Numbered from the stretch's first letter, positions 34,701 to 47,469 are shown. The stretch is 64,000 nucleotides of DNA from Liolophura sinensis (GCF_032854445.1 NC_088306.1:10566193-10630192), one strand, 5' to 3'. Program-made: numbers and translations. The notes: generated from the letters alone by a model not told the origin.

Positions 34701-34870
34701 CGTTTTATTTTAACTATTCTTGTAAATGCTTAAAAAACAGTAATTTACAGGACTTCTAGCAGCCTTATAATTTACACTCCCCGTTGAACACAGTCGTTTG
34801 TAGCAAAACATTGCTGACCACTGGAATCAAATACAGACAAATGCAGGAATTTCTCTAAAAACTTCAAATC

Positions 34871-35614
34871 TTCATGATTTCGCCAGTTAGAGCACTGTAG
34901 CCTCATACTTTCATGATTACACGAGCTAGAGTGCTGTAGCCTCATACTTTCATGACTACATCAACAAGAGTACTACAGCCTCATTCTTTCATGACTGCAT
35001 CTGTTACAGTACTGATACTTTCATCATTACGGCAATTAGAGTACAGCAGTCTCATACTTTCATGATTACACCGATCAGAGTACTGTAGCCTCATACTTTC
35101 ATGATTACACCAACCAGAGTACTGTAGCCTCATACTTTCATGATTACACCAGCCAGAACGCTGTAGCCTCATACTTTCATAATTACACCGACCAGAAAAC
35201 TGTAGCCTCATTCTTTCATGATTACACCAACAAGAATGCTGTAGCCTCATACTTTCATGATTACACCAACCAGAGTTCTGTAGCCTCATACTTTCATGAT
35301 TACACCAACCAGAGTCCTGTAGCCTCATACTTTCATGATTACACCAACAAGATTGCTCTAGCCTCATACTTTCATGATTACACCAACCAGAACGCTGTAG
35401 CCTCATACTTGCATGATTACGCCAACCAGAGTTCTGTAGCCTCATACTTTCATGATTACACGAACCAGAACGCTGTAGCCTCATACTTGCATGATTACGC
35501 CAACCAGAGTCCTGTAGCCTCATACTTTCATGATTACACCAACAAGATTGCTCTAGCCTCATACTTTCATGATTACACCAACCAGAACGCTGTAGCCTCA
35601 TACTTTAATGATTA
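34871..35614 (+). repeat. Minisatellite, 39 bp period, about 19 units, with higher-order repeats
   Basis: The unit is TGTAGCCTCATACTTTCATG followed by ATTACACCAACCAGAGTAC. Because 39 is divisible by 3 and the unit lacks stops, a 206-codon minus frame (13-residue repeat, MRLQ..GWCNHES) and a plus frame are both open. Differences between units change residue 5 of the peptide to R, Y, F, H, N, D and others, so there is no sign of protein constraint. A three-unit block near 35310-35415 recurs near 35505-35610, 195 bases (5 units) later. Left-end units (34871-35050) are more diverged. Confidence 0.95.
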
Positions 35615-35619
35615 AACAA

Positions 35620-38235
35620 ATTACTGTTCCAAAACAGTTGAATTCGGCGGCTAATAGATATAGATGTTTTAGATCAGAGAAGTGCCGTCAATCAATGATT
35701 GCTTGTTTGAATCTAGTTCTGACTGCTCATGGTGACAATTCAGGTGTCGGAGTTTCCATCGAGCTTTGTACGGTTCCTTCAACCTATAATCCTTGCCGAA
35801 GTCCTGTACGTGAAATACTTTAACAAGGCGCAGTTTAGCAATTAAATAAATATAGATCCATTCTCGTACAATTTCAATGTATCTTCCAAGCTCTTTGTTA
35901 CACCTTAAATGTCTTTACAGACGGGTCGAATCCATGACCTTGGGATTGTGTCCATGGATTGATTTTGCTAAAGAACAACGGCGTCCTGTTAGACCTGATG
36001 TAATAGAAGATGGAATTATTTTGACAACCATTTAAAGTAACATACGGATTTAATATATGATGTATTATGAATGCCAAGGCGGCCAGTCACGTCTACTCAT
36101 GTAATTCTGGGAAAAAGTGAATGACTTTTTTCTTTATTGAAAAGGGTAATAATACGTCATCGCCAAATGCATTCTGAAAATTATTCACATGCATTGATTT
36201 GGGGGGGGGGGGAATCTGGCCAAGGGGGCGGGGAGTCAGTGTCCCACCCTCTCCCCTTATTTCCTTGAGTTTCTTCCGGGTCGCCCAGTATTAACGATCG
36301 TATCTTCTGCGTTGCACGAAACCCTCTAACACTCTTAACCACCCGTTGACATATGCCTGCCACTAAATATCTGTTGTAAAGTCCCGCTGTATAGATTAAT
36401 GAATTACGGCTTTTTGACGTTAATTCCGATCGGGCGGGATATCTGCAGTGTGTATCAGCGTTTATTTACCTAGAACGGCTGCTGGTTGGACTGCTTTTCT
36501 TTCCTTTCAAACCCCACCATTGAAGCCAGTCCGGCATTGTGCCACGCCATCTTTGTACCTTCGGACCAGATGGTTCTTCTATTCAACGGGACAATAGCTG
36601 AAACCACAATGGCCATATTGATAGAATGTGCAAACGTCTATAGAGGGTACGTATTGCCTTCGAGTGGTGCTCTTTGTGGGACACGAGAGGCATTGTGCTC
36701 CAAAATAAACAGTTTAATAAAGAGGTTTGCCAGATCGTAGAAGATAGCTGGTATTACTTTTTCTGCTCGGTCGACGAGCTCTTTAGCAGGGTTGGCTCGT
36801 GCGATCGGAAGTCCGCACAGATAATGTGCCTCGTGTCGCTGTCATTTAACGTTGTCGGAGGTAACTACTTGGGTGAATTCGCAACTAGTCCATGGAGGAT
36901 CGTTGATTTATGTATTTGTTTAGGCTTACTGACTACTCACTGCTATTTTTGAAAACAAAAATGAGGTGTTAAACGAAATAGCTAAATAAATTTTGTTGGG
37001 AGGGTGAGGTTTGGAATAAATTTACACTGGCCTGAACCTTTTCGCAAGTTTCTTTTACCTGCTTTTGCGTACTTACAAGTATTTAAAAAAAATCAAATTT
37101 CATACAAGAGACAGCAAACAGTGTCATTATCACAATTTTTGGAAAATGTAGCTGGCTCAATTAATTAAAGCATTATTTTCTTGCGACCCCATATCAGTGA
37201 GTTCCTAGGTTCGAAACCAGGTTTGGTCGATCATTTAAGTAAGGAATTGTGTCAGGAATCGGGTGTGGGGCAGTGGTTTATTTCGGCCACTGTTGCACAC
37301 CAACCTCTTACAAAGCCAGCTGTAAACAATCCTAAATCACCAAAATGTCAAAATTTGAACATTCATTATTACAGCTTCACTGAATGATACAAAAGCTCTT
37401 TTTGCACCATTGGTAATTTGATCAGTAGGGTTTATTCACTTTTTCCTTCTCCCATGAGTCTGAGCGATGCTGTGTAAAATGAAATGAACATCCAGTTAAA
37501 GTAATTAACACAGTGTGTAAACAGATTGCTTGTGTCATTTGTCTCAACTTGTTTCGTGGTTTCAAACACAGCAATCAGAGTAAAGCCTGATTTTTTAAAG
37601 TATTTCCCAAAAATGACGTCTAAAACAAACCACCAAAGAACTGAGAAATAATACTTTGTTATCCGACAAGTATAAAATTTGTGTTGAGACAAGGGCAGTT
37701 AGTACCAAGAACTTGTCCCTGATCCCAACAGACGATTGTCAGTAAAAATAAGTTTGAAACAAACAAAACAAACAAATTGACAAAGGATGCAAAGAGAAGC
37801 AGTGAACAGTTTTCATTCATGTTGGAAAACTCACTTTGTAGGTTCTTCGTTTGTTTCCAGAAATTGAAATTGAAAGTTTAATTCAGCTGAAATATAGTGG
37901 CACAGCAGTGTAAATATGTCTGCAAGTTTCGGAACAAGTGAATATAACTGACGTCGTCCAACACAGATAAATTACACTGCAAACACACATGGAACACAAC
38001 ACAAAGCGACAACACAATACACCATAAAAATCAATAAGTCAAGCTGAATTACAACTGCTGCAAATCAGCGCATTGGAAACATCAATACTTAACAGGTAAA
38101 GCAGTAAACTAAACACTTCGAAACGTACAGTGGCAACACCAAAGCATCACAATGTAAAACTTATGAACCAGGAAGTGCCCGTCCAAGATAGCCAATTGAC
38201 TTGCGCACAAAAACAGGAACAGGATACAAGGTGTA
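35620..38235. other. Non-coding sequence, poly-G tract
   Basis: A run of 12 G lies at 36201-36212. A GC-richer stretch at 36420-36740 has an 84-codon plus frame from a non-ATG codon, without splice support. The remainder is AT-rich with short frames. Confidence 0.35.
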
Positions 38236-38334
38236 TTATGACATAAACACGGTAATGTATTTATGGTGTATGTTACATGAAGTATGTATTAACAGTATAC
38301 TGGTAACAAGATTTAAAATATCCTTTTTAACTGG

Positions 38335-38410
38335 ATAAAGATTCGCAGGGTGTCGACCCTTGAGGAATGAGGCTGCAGGTTCGAATCCAGCTCTTGTTGA
38401 TATGCCTGTG
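38335..38410 (+). mobile_element. tRNA-like SINE head
   Basis: GCAGGTTCGAATCCAGCTCT is a near-canonical B box, preceded by a tRNA-like arm (AGGGTGTCGACCCTTGAGG). The 3' part (GTGTGGGTTATTCCCATTAA) differs from the main SINE. It lies inside a 179-codon minus-strand open frame, whose middle is simply this element read backward. Confidence 0.5.
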
Positions 38411-38989
38411 TGGGTTATTCCCATTAATGTCACCATGTACGTGGCGCAGAACATGTTTTTTTTCCATGCGACAAAACCGATTGTGAAGCAAATCATTACA
38501 ACGTTAAACACAAGAAAATAAATAATAAAAATGATCTGGTTTTCACTGAACTTTTGGTCAAGCAGCCTTGAAGTTTGATGCAAATGACTAGTTATAGCTA
38601 AGTGACCAAGTGAAATATCATTTGGGCTCCAAAACGTCAACGTGGAGACAATCAACCGAATCATGTGCTCCCCAGTGCACCGAATGTGTAAAACACCTGT
38701 AAGCATTTGTATTATAGCATGGTAGAAAAAAACATGATTCAGTTTAAACAATCCAAAGCCATCAGTATAATACAAGACTTACACCATAAAGAGTAAACCC
38801 CGATCATCAGTGACAGTATGATAATTGGCAAATCGCAAAAAACACGTAACCGGTGAAATATGGGCTCTTGTGAATTTACCTTAATTTACCTTGTGTGTGT
38901 AAAGGTCCAGAGGTCCTAGAATAAACCATCAGAATTTGGCCAGGAAAATACCACATCTTCTGACAAAATACACCCATTTTTTTACACAC

Positions 38990-39105
38990 AACATTGACAA
39001 GAGACCGGGTTTCACCGGTAATATATGTGATCAGCTATCACATGCAGTCACTGCTCTGGTTTTACTTTCTAGGCTGTAGTCTTTTATATTAGTTGAATGC
39101 GATAT
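38990..39105 (+). repeat. Dispersed repeat R2, copy 2
   Basis: ACAAGAGACCGGGTTTCACC, then GGTAATATATGTGATCA, then ATCACATGCAGTCACTGCTC and TGGTTTTACT. It aligns with 33659-33790 and, more closely, with 47319-47460. Confidence 0.6.
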
Positions 39106-40389
39106 GATCGAACTTCAGATCCAACTTTTGGCACCACTCCGCAAGTGAATAGGGGATATCCAAAAGGTTCCAAAAGGGAGGTTTCATGTAGGACAGTAGA
39201 AAGCCTCAGTGGAATAAGTGATCGACCTTTGGCAACTTATTGATGAATGGATGATGCACGATATTGGTGGAAACTGCGCACACGGTCACATGAGTGTCGT
39301 CGATCAGTTATCGTCACCAAAGTGCCAGGTAAAATGAGAGTACAAATTCCATTTTGGGCAAGTAGTTAAGAGATGCGCAAGTTTCACTTCCACCTTCAGT
39401 TCTCAAAAATGCCTGCAGGAGCATGTTGCCATTTTATGCGACAATCAAATCAGAACTTATGGTCTGTGTTTTATGTCAAATACGAAAGACTGTCATATCC
39501 TATTTGTAACTGATTGTATTAACCCCATGTTCATGTTAAACGCAGTGATGCACAGGAAACATATAGCCCTCCTAAGACTGTATTAAACATTGAATAACAA
39601 TATTACAGGCCTGAAAAGAATGGCCTTATCTGTGATGGAATCAACCAAGGGGGGGGGGGGGTGGATTGGGATACGATGGCATCGCCAGAGGGGGATACCC
39701 GACCCCAAGACCTCATCTTAACGGATAAAGGTCCGCCCTCAAAACTGAAAGTTCGGGGTGACAGAGTTAGAGACACAGTTGGTCCCCGAGAGCATCATTA
39801 GAAGCTATTGACCAGCCCACCGATATATTTTCACCGCCATAGTTCACCTACGGCTGCACGCCTCTTGTAACGGCATCCCTTACTATTTGTTTGAAGGGCC
39901 TCGCGCCATCGAAGAATGGCGCGTTTAGCTGAATAGGGGCCCGTCGCATTAATGGTGTTATTTCAACCCTGAATTGACCAGAAGAACGCTGTATTAATTA
40001 CCCCTGTGTGAAGACCGAGCACGAAATACGTCTGCGCCATTTTCATTCTAAAGGCTTTTTAAACTTATAGTTCTCGAACAAATATTGGTTCTGGTGAGTG
40101 GGACTAAAGCACCTTAATTGATCAACGGGGGGTGGGAGGGGATGATCAGAGGAGAGGGGTAATTCAAAACTTTTATAGAAACGGAGAATAAAGTGTAAAT
40201 TTTTCAGCGGTCGGCACTCTTGGTGAAATGTATCAATGTTTTATGACGAGTTAGGGTTGTGTCGTATAAGCCGCTTCCCCATTTATCTTTATTGTAACGC
40301 AAGAGCACAATCTGATAGAATTCTACCGAGTTCTCTGATAGCTTTGTTAGGGACTTATTCAGAAGGGACATTTATCAGGGGCCTGACGT

Positions 40390-40725
40390 GACGGCGCTCA
40401 AAGACCTGCCTTACTTCTGCTGGCTGACGTTGAATGCTGCCCATTCGCCGAGCTACACGCAGACTCGCCGTATTGTTCCGAACTGTTGTACGCCAGAGCT
40501 CGGCTATTGTCGGCCCGCGAACAATCCAAAACCATAGAGTTGTGGGCCGTCGATAGTTGGTTGTATTGTTGGCCGGAGTCCACACAATCACCACCGTTTA
40601 TATTCTCTCTTGGAGACATCTGGGCACATGACAATGGACTGGCCTCGAACATGCTGTCTTTTTCACAATACCCACCCATGTCTAACATTGTCCTCAATTC
40701 TCGGATGCGAACAAATTCAGCCTAG
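40390..40725 (+). other. CpG-rich, long stop-free frame, possibly exonic
   Basis: One plus frame is open for more than 110 codons and includes ELWAVDSWLYCWPEST and FIFSLGDIWAHDNGLASN. Two minus frames here are also open for 79 and 99 codons, so the absence of stops mainly reflects GC content. Flanking sequence to about 41200 stays GC-rich and non-repetitive. An old transposase or an exon are both possible; I recognise neither. Confidence 0.2.
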
Positions 40726-41572
40726 GTCCTACATCTCCCATTATACCAGCTTCTACTCTCTCTCTCTAAGGCCGTTTGATTTCGTAGACGCTCTGTCGGC
40801 AGGCTATTCTCCTCCGCACCATTCATAGCGCAGTTCGTTGTGTCAGTAAATAGGATGGAATACTACGGGGCTCCTAGCGGAATTGAGTTTAGTATGAAAA
40901 GCGTGCCGCTCTGAAACGACGTGTTGGCAAGGCCCAGTGGGTTTGTCGCCTCTAGCCCTCGTCAGTTAGCACTACAAACCCCTGGGAACTATGTACCGTC
41001 GTCATTTTGCTGAGGCCAAAAGAGGGACACGGGTGCCTGTTGTACACCTCCCATCAGCAAAGAGTCCGTTACAGGCGAGATGAGACACAAAAGTCGGTGC
41101 AATAGTTCAAAGGCTGCGGTGGCTGCTTGAGCAGAACTGGACAGCTTTGGTTTACTCACCACCGTCCACTAGCGGAAAAGGTGTTCTCGGCACGGTCCAA
41201 ATCGGGTCCAAGTCATGTACAATGAGTTTGTTCGACACATCCAAGTGTATTAGTGTCACATGTTTTGTGATGTGTCATACTGACCGTATCATTATTCTTT
41301 GAATAGTTGTCACGGAACAGTGTCCAAAATCTACCCAGGGAAGCCAGAAAAACGTATTTTGAGACCATTTCCAAGTGGTAATGCAGTGATTGGCATGTCT
41401 GGTAAGTCATTCAGACATCAGGAGTTCATTTGTGAAGACTTGTTATCATGTAGTGTGTATACACACACCACGTGGATCTTGTCGCCAGAATAGAGACATA
41501 AATTGTTCTCTAACAGATTCTCAACACGAGATGATAACGGAAACCCCGTGATTGCCAGGTATTCTGACAAAT

Positions 41573-41756
41573 CATACAACAAATACATGTAGCGAGGGAT
41601 TACAACAAATACATGTAGCAAGGGATTACAACAAATACATGGAACGAGAGATTACAACAAATACATGGAGCGAGAGATTACAACAAATACATGGAGCGAG
41701 GGATTACAACAAATACATGGAGCGAGAGATTACAACAAATACATGGAGCGAGAGAT
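41573..41756 (+). repeat. Minisatellite, 26 bp period, 7 units
   Basis: The unit is ATTACAACAAATACATGGAG plus CGAGAG. The first two units carry ATGTAG instead of ATGGAG and the third has GGAACG, so the array is homogenised toward its right end. The period is not a multiple of 3, so the open frame across it has no repeated peptide at unit scale. Confidence 0.95.
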
Positions 41757-42243
41757 ATGACAGAGTGTTCCGCTATGTTTGATATGGACTGTTACTTGTG
41801 ACAAAGTAGCTGTCTTGATTAACAGGAAGGTGAAAGCTGCAATTGTATGCAATAGCATTCACGAAGGGGAGTTTTACACACACCAATTCGTGTATATTTA
41901 CGGTCTGCAAAAGACTATGAATTGTGGAGACAGCCAACAGTAAGGTAAGTCTACAATGGATTAGCGTAAGGATTCACCGTAAAGTGGAGGGGTTATAGCT
42001 GTCAAAAAGACAGATAAATGACAGCTTGAATCTATCTACATTGTCAATCTCAGTCGCGCATTGAGCTACTAGTTATAGCTTGCAACACGTGTCGTTTCAC
42101 AAAATTAAGTACATGACAGCGTGTGTTTCACATATGTATTTATCCACATCGATTGTAGTTTTATCAGCGTGTGCATTCCGCATGCTTGCAAACACCTTGT
42201 CTATAAAGTAATTGAACAAGCTTTTATAAAAGCATGCTATTCG

Positions 42244-42298
42244 TCGTATGCCGTCGTATAAGTGAGTTCGGCGTAAAACACCATTCAAATTAACAAAT
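42244..42298 (+). mobile_element. SINE tail remnant
   Basis: GCCGTCGTATAAGTGAGTTC runs directly into GGCGTAAAACACCATTCAAA. The body is absent. Confidence 0.65.
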
Positions 42299-42707
42299 AG
42301 AAAACGTGTACGTTACATCCTTCACTAGTAAATGTAACGGTTCTTGTTATAGGGAAATAGGAAAACATACTGCGTATCTGCACAATAAACAGGGTGACGT
42401 TACACCTTTCGGGCCTATACACGTACCGCATGGATATGCATCTATATACATCGAAACTGTGAATCTATGCCAGTACATATATTATTATGCCACAGTACCT
42501 CAAACTGATGCGCAGCTGTGGCACAAAACCAGTGCCACAACAACATGACAGTAGTATCTCATGGTACATTAATATACCTCCAGCGTGACACATTGCTTTT
42601 TCGTAAATACATTCTACCTCTTGCCATATTGATATCTAAATATAATCAAGCTATCAGATGGAAGTGCAGACATGTCGTATAAGAGAGAATTTCACCAGGT
42701 GATGTGA

Positions 42708-43287
42708 CTGTATAAGCATCGCTGAAATGGTTTCACACCGAGGTACCGCTGAGATGTAGGTATAAGCATTTTTAGATGTTTGTGTGTATGAGCCTCACTG
42801 AGATAGTTGTACACATAAGCATTATTTAGGTGGTTGTGCATGTATGCCACACTGAGATAGTTGTACATATAAGCATTACTTAGGTGGTTGTGTGTATATG
42901 CCTCACTGAGATAGCTGTACACATAAGCATTACTTAGGTGGTTGTGCATGTAAGCCACACTGAGATAGTTGTACATATAAGCATTACTTAGGTGGTTGTG
43001 TGTATAAGCCTCACTGAGATAGCTGTACACATAAGCATTACTTAGGTGGTTGTGCATGTAAGCCACACTGAGATAGTTGTACATATAAGCATTACTCAGG
43101 TGGTTGTGTGTATGAGCCTCACTGAGATAGTTGTACACATAAGCATTACTTAGGTGGTTATGCATGTAAGCCACACTGAGATAGTTGTACATATAAGCAT
43201 TACTTAGGTGGTTGTGTGTATAAGCCTCACTGAGATAGTTGTACACATAAGCATTACTTAGGTGGTTGTGTATATATATATATATAT
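42708..43287 (+). repeat. Minisatellite, 54 bp unit in 108 bp higher-order pairs
   Basis: The unit is CACTGAGATAGTTGTACATA then TAAGCATTACTTAGGTGGTT then GTGTGTATAAGCCT. Two forms alternate: GTGTGTATAAGCCTC with TACACATAAGC, and GTGCATGTAAGCCAC with TACATATAAGC. This gives a 108 bp repeat about five times. A minus-strand frame of 184 codons (18-residue unit with NYLS and NHLSNAY) stays open because the unit has no stop and 54 is divisible by 3. Decayed units continue left to 42708. Confidence 0.95.
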
Positions 43288-43835
43288 CACTGAGTTACTT
43301 GTAGTTGTACATGTAGATGTAGTTGTACATGTAGAGTATTACTGAGGTAGTTATCTACATAAGCTCTGACGTATTTGTGGATATAAATATCACTGGGGTA
43401 GATGTATATATAAGTATTACTAATATAGATGCATGTACATGTATAAGCATCACATAAGAGGTTGTTGTAGATATAACTATATAAGCATCACTGAGGTAGT
43501 TGTAGATATAACTATATAAGCATCACTGAGGTTGTTGTGGATATAACTATATAACCATCACTGGGGTTGTTGTGGATATAACTATATTAGCATCACCGAG
43601 GTAGTTGTAGATATAACTATATAAGCATCACTGAGGTAGTTGTAGATATAACTATATAAGCATCACTGAGGTTGTTGTAGATATAACTATATTAGCATCA
43701 CCGAGGTAGTTGTAGATATAACTATATAAGCATCACTGAGGTAGTTGTAGATATAACTATATAAGCATCACTGAGGTTGTTGTGGATATAACTATATAAC
43801 CATCACTGGGGTTGTTTTATATGTAAGCATCAGCG
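43288..43835 (+). repeat. Minisatellite, 35 bp period, related to the adjacent 54-mer
   Basis: The unit is GTAGTTGTAGATATAACTAT then ATAAGCATCACTGAG. It shares TAAGCATCACTGAG..GTTGT with TAAGCATTACTTAG..GGTTGT of the neighbouring 54-mer, so both arrays descend from one ancestor. Variants (AACCATCACTGGG, TTAGCATCACCGAG) recur in a set order, giving higher-order structure of several units. The left part (43288-43440) is transitional and degenerate. Confidence 0.9.
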
Positions 43836-43839
43836 ATGT

Positions 43840-46800
43840 GCTTGCAGAGGTGTCGCTGGTTCTGAGCCGTAATTACCGGTTATCCAAAGCGTGAATAACG
43901 AATATCAATTACGTGATGAAAAATGCAGATAATTACGTGGATACTAATTATATCACTTTATCATTTTTTGAAGCAGAAATATGAAATGTCTTCCGTGGTT
44001 CCGACGTATAAATTGCGTATAACATGTATGACCTAGTCCATAAAGCGCACAACATCATCTTATGGACAGTGACATTCAATATCTTCTCTTCTATACCATT
44101 GCAAAGAATTTCAAAACTGATTGGGGAATCGTCTTTAAAACAGGACTGTAAGATACACTCAATTTATATTAGAACCCAGGTATACTTACAATTTAAACTG
44201 ACTTACAATTTAATATTGAACTTATCGCTTCATGATGGTGTCTAATTCCGCGTAACCCGAGGCTAGAGAATGTATATTCATCGTGCTGAATTATATCACC
44301 CTGTTAAATATATGAACATTTGCAATCAAAGCGCATCTGAGATACATATTTTGGTATCGACAACTGATATTTTAGCATTGTACACGATTTGAATACTGAT
44401 TTCAATCAGTGGTTGGGAACACACCTTGCGTCTTTCCAACATCATTGAAAACTGTTGACTGCTTCTCTTTGATCCCGCCCTGTTTTCTTACACAATACAC
44501 TTTCTTAGAACTATAATGGTTTGTAATATACGTCGTTTTGGGGAATTGGCCTTGCGATTATTGATTGAAAGGTCCTTATTGGTTGACAGCTGATCTACGA
44601 ATGTCTATTTCGACGCATACATTATCGAGTTTGAGATGTCGAAAATTTCTGACATTGATGAAAACTTATAAACTGTTGAATTCATATGGGTTTATTAGAT
44701 GTTCCAAAGTTTCAATTTTATTCCACGGTATATCTTTAATGCATTGACTAGTCTGGCACTAGATTTCTATATACGATATACTCTCAACCTAATTGTTACA
44801 TATAAAACATGAATATTTCAAGTGAAATAATAGAATACTGAATACATAACTGTTGAACTTCCCTGCTAAAATGAATAATTAAGCATATCATTAGGCATTA
44901 AAATATTAATCAGATTATTTAAGATATCCGGAAAAGAATTGTTTTATAATATGTTGAGTTATTCAGATCAGCAACGTGTGAAAATGATATCCAAATGGTT
45001 GACCAGAAAAGAGATAACATTTATGCGAAAATAAACGTTTTAGTGAAGTACACAGAAGGCCTAGAGAGTTATGAGCGAAATGGTAACCTTACACTCTCAT
45101 TGCTGCCTGAATCGGAAGTATGGGATGTACAACAGTCATATGAGTCAGTCAGGGGTAAAGCCATAAATCAATCTCCGCGTTCATAACGATAACCCTATAA
45201 AGCATGTAATTGTTCGCGCATGCTGTGTAGGCCCTTACTTTGTACTCGTTGTAATAAGTATCTGTTGATTTTCTGGGCTATAATACGTCACCACATATAC
45301 CCCATTTAAAGTCGAAACACCGAGGACGACCAAATGACGTAGAACTTAACTTCACGAAAATCAGATCAATATTATAACTTATCAAAGTACATGTTAATAA
45401 GGAATAATTGGTTTGATCGAACTGCTAGTTGAAGAAGTGTCTAAAGGTATTTCATCAGTTAAGGCTGTTGATGATACTATGTTAATGACAGGATTGGACG
45501 AGCCTTTATTCATATAGGGTTTCATTGGGAATTCATCGATTTAAGTTTTAGCACTAAATGGTATTAAAAAGGACAACTATACTGCTTTCCAATATTGCAG
45601 TTTTCGTCTGGAAATTTAAAAACAGCAATACAAAAAACTACGTCATTATGTGTACAGATAGGGCAGCAACGACAGTATGACAGCTGGCAAATGGTCTCAC
45701 TTAAATGGTGAAATCCCTCCCATTGTCAAGTTAAATAGGGTGATGAAAGCCAAATACAATATACTTTTGAATCCCGTTGTAGCATTTGGGTTTGTCTCCT
45801 CTCCTACCCTTCATTTAACATGCGCCCGCAACTAACGCCCGTCTAGACCGTTAACTACCCACGTTGTCACGTGACTTTCGGTGATATATGATAGGTGAAT
45901 CCTCTGGGGTGCAAGTTTAGAGATTAAACCACTGTTAACAGTCCAGGGCACTCGGTTCGCTAGGAGTAGTCATCCGTGACCGGGATATGTTTTCTTCCCA
46001 CCTAACAATTAAGACCGTATCTTATGACCCATGCATAGAAACAAAAAGTATATAGCACGGTAATCGATGTATAACGAAATTTCGTGAAATTAATATCCTT
46101 TCTGACCTTATCTGCTCTAAAACAGAAATCTACGGTGGGAATGTGGGCGCTTGCACCGAGTCGCCCCACGTGTGAAAATTAGGACGCTAACTCTCACTGA
46201 CTGAGGCAAAGAAAACTGACGATTTTTTTTCAAAAATTTCTGCTACTTCTCTAACAAGTAACTTTCGATTATATATTCTGCTACCCCCCTTGAATGTATT
46301 CTTTGCTTATATTTCTTATGGGAATTGTCGGATACAACAAATCATACCGGCCTTATCTCCGCCATAAGAGCTGACTTACTTGAACATTTACAGCAGCTTT
46401 TTTTATATATGTGAATTGAAATGATTTATTTACTGTTTTATATTGATGTTTTTAGCTTTAGTTTTAGTATATGTAGGCCTATGTCTGCTTCTGTCCGTCA
46501 CAGGAGTAAATCATTATACTGATAAAACACTTGTAGTCATGCATGTAGTCGAAGTATAGATGCTTTCTTCAAATTTCCTATGCTCTTAGTCTGAAGAGGA
46601 ATACAAGCTTTAACTCACAAGGTTCTATCACCAGGACTAGCCGTTCATCGTTCGTGAAGAAAACCTATTTTTGCCGCAGCTAAAGCGACAATTTGATAGC
46701 CCAAGTGTTATATCAGATAGTTCTTTAGTCAGCTGATAACGCATTTGCATGATTACTCAAGATAGAATGATTTGCTTTGTGTGTTATCTGAGATAAAAGT

Positions 46801-47315
46801 ACAAAAAACAAAACAAAAAACGTCGCAATTATTAGGAGCAATCAAGTGTCAAAGCGAATGGACTACCGCAAAAGAAGGCCGTGACGGATTTTTAGTGGGT
46901 AAAAACTTTATTTTACGCATTCTTTAATTGTTTACAGATTAGTGTATCCTTGCAAGAATTATTCAGATTAAACAACACTTGTAAAAGTGACTAATAAGTT
47001 TAGCTGTCTGCATCAGATTTTAAAGGCATTTCCGGTACAGTTGCTCAGCAGTTTCGCTAAACCAGAGCAGACTTGTCGCTTAGTAGGTCTGCTGTTCCTA
47101 CATTCGAATTTTTGTACCTTGTTTTGGCTAGTCAATTCGGTTCCTGTTATTTCATCACATTTGTGTTTTGAAACAATAATTCTGATTGGTACATGTAGTA
47201 ATGTCCGATCCCTCCGTTCAAAGACGGGTCATTGGATTGGTTGGAAACAGGTGTAACGTTAGGGGATGTGTACGATGTTACTTATTAAACATATACATGC
47301 AGACACAGTCGGAAG
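43840..47315. other. Non-coding sequence without clear features
   Basis: Contains the possible second copy of R3 (45600-45740). Otherwise AT-rich, with short frames that lack start or splice context. A GC-richer stretch at 45790-46010 shows no coding frame. Confidence 0.35.
45600..45740 (+). repeat. Possible dispersed repeat R3, copy 2
   Basis: AACTACGTCATTATGTG, GCAGCAACGACAGTATGACA and GGCAAATGGTCTCAC correspond in order to segments of 34541-34700. Confidence 0.3.
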
Positions 47316-47318
47316 AAA

Positions 47319-47460
47319 ACTCTAACTGAAGTAAAATGATAAGAGGCCGGGTTTTACCGGTAATACATTCGGTCATTTGCCAACTATCACATCGTGGTCG
47401 CTGCTCTGCTTATACTCGCTATGCTCTGGCCTTTCACATTTCTTCAGCGGTTGTATTAAA
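47319..47460 (+). repeat. Dispersed repeat R2, copy 3
   Basis: GGCCGGGTTTTACCGGTAAT, then GGTCATTTGCCAACTATCAC, then CGCTGCTCTGCTTATACTCG. It aligns with 38990-39105 and 33659-33790 and may be the fullest copy. Confidence 0.6.
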
Positions 47461-47469
47461 GCGACATGG

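Larger units (their letters stand above)
33030..34865. other. Mostly unrecognised non-coding sequence
   Basis: Contains one copy of dispersed repeat R2 (33659-33790) and part of a possible repeat R3 (34541-34700). Otherwise it holds short overlapping frames without coding character. Confidence 0.4.
39105..42240. other. Non-coding sequence with GC-rich patch and poly-G
   Basis: A run of about 13 G lies at 39649-39661. Another G-rich stretch is at 40126-40150. The GC-rich patch (40390-41200) and the 26-mer array (41573-41756) are listed separately. Confidence 0.4.

Noticed and set aside
34981-35601. 206-codon minus-strand frame as a repetitive secreted or structural protein
   Set aside because: It lies wholly inside the 39-mer array, a second frame is equally open, and unit differences are mainly residue-changing.
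38236-38775. 179-codon minus-strand open frame with an ATG and a hydrophobic segment (IIFIIYFLVFNVVMICF)
   Set aside because: Its middle (TRAGFEPAAS) is the reverse reading of a tRNA-like SINE head at 38335-38410. The rest is AT-rich and hydrophobic by composition, with no splice or promoter context.
40355-40594. Tc1/mariner-type transposase fragment on the minus strand
   Set aside because: I looked for the DDE/D catalytic context and the helix-turn-helix pattern and could not find them; arginine richness alone is not enough.
42692-43246. 184-codon minus-strand frame with an 18-residue repeat
   Set aside because: It is explained by the 54-base period of the minisatellite, with no start or exon signals.
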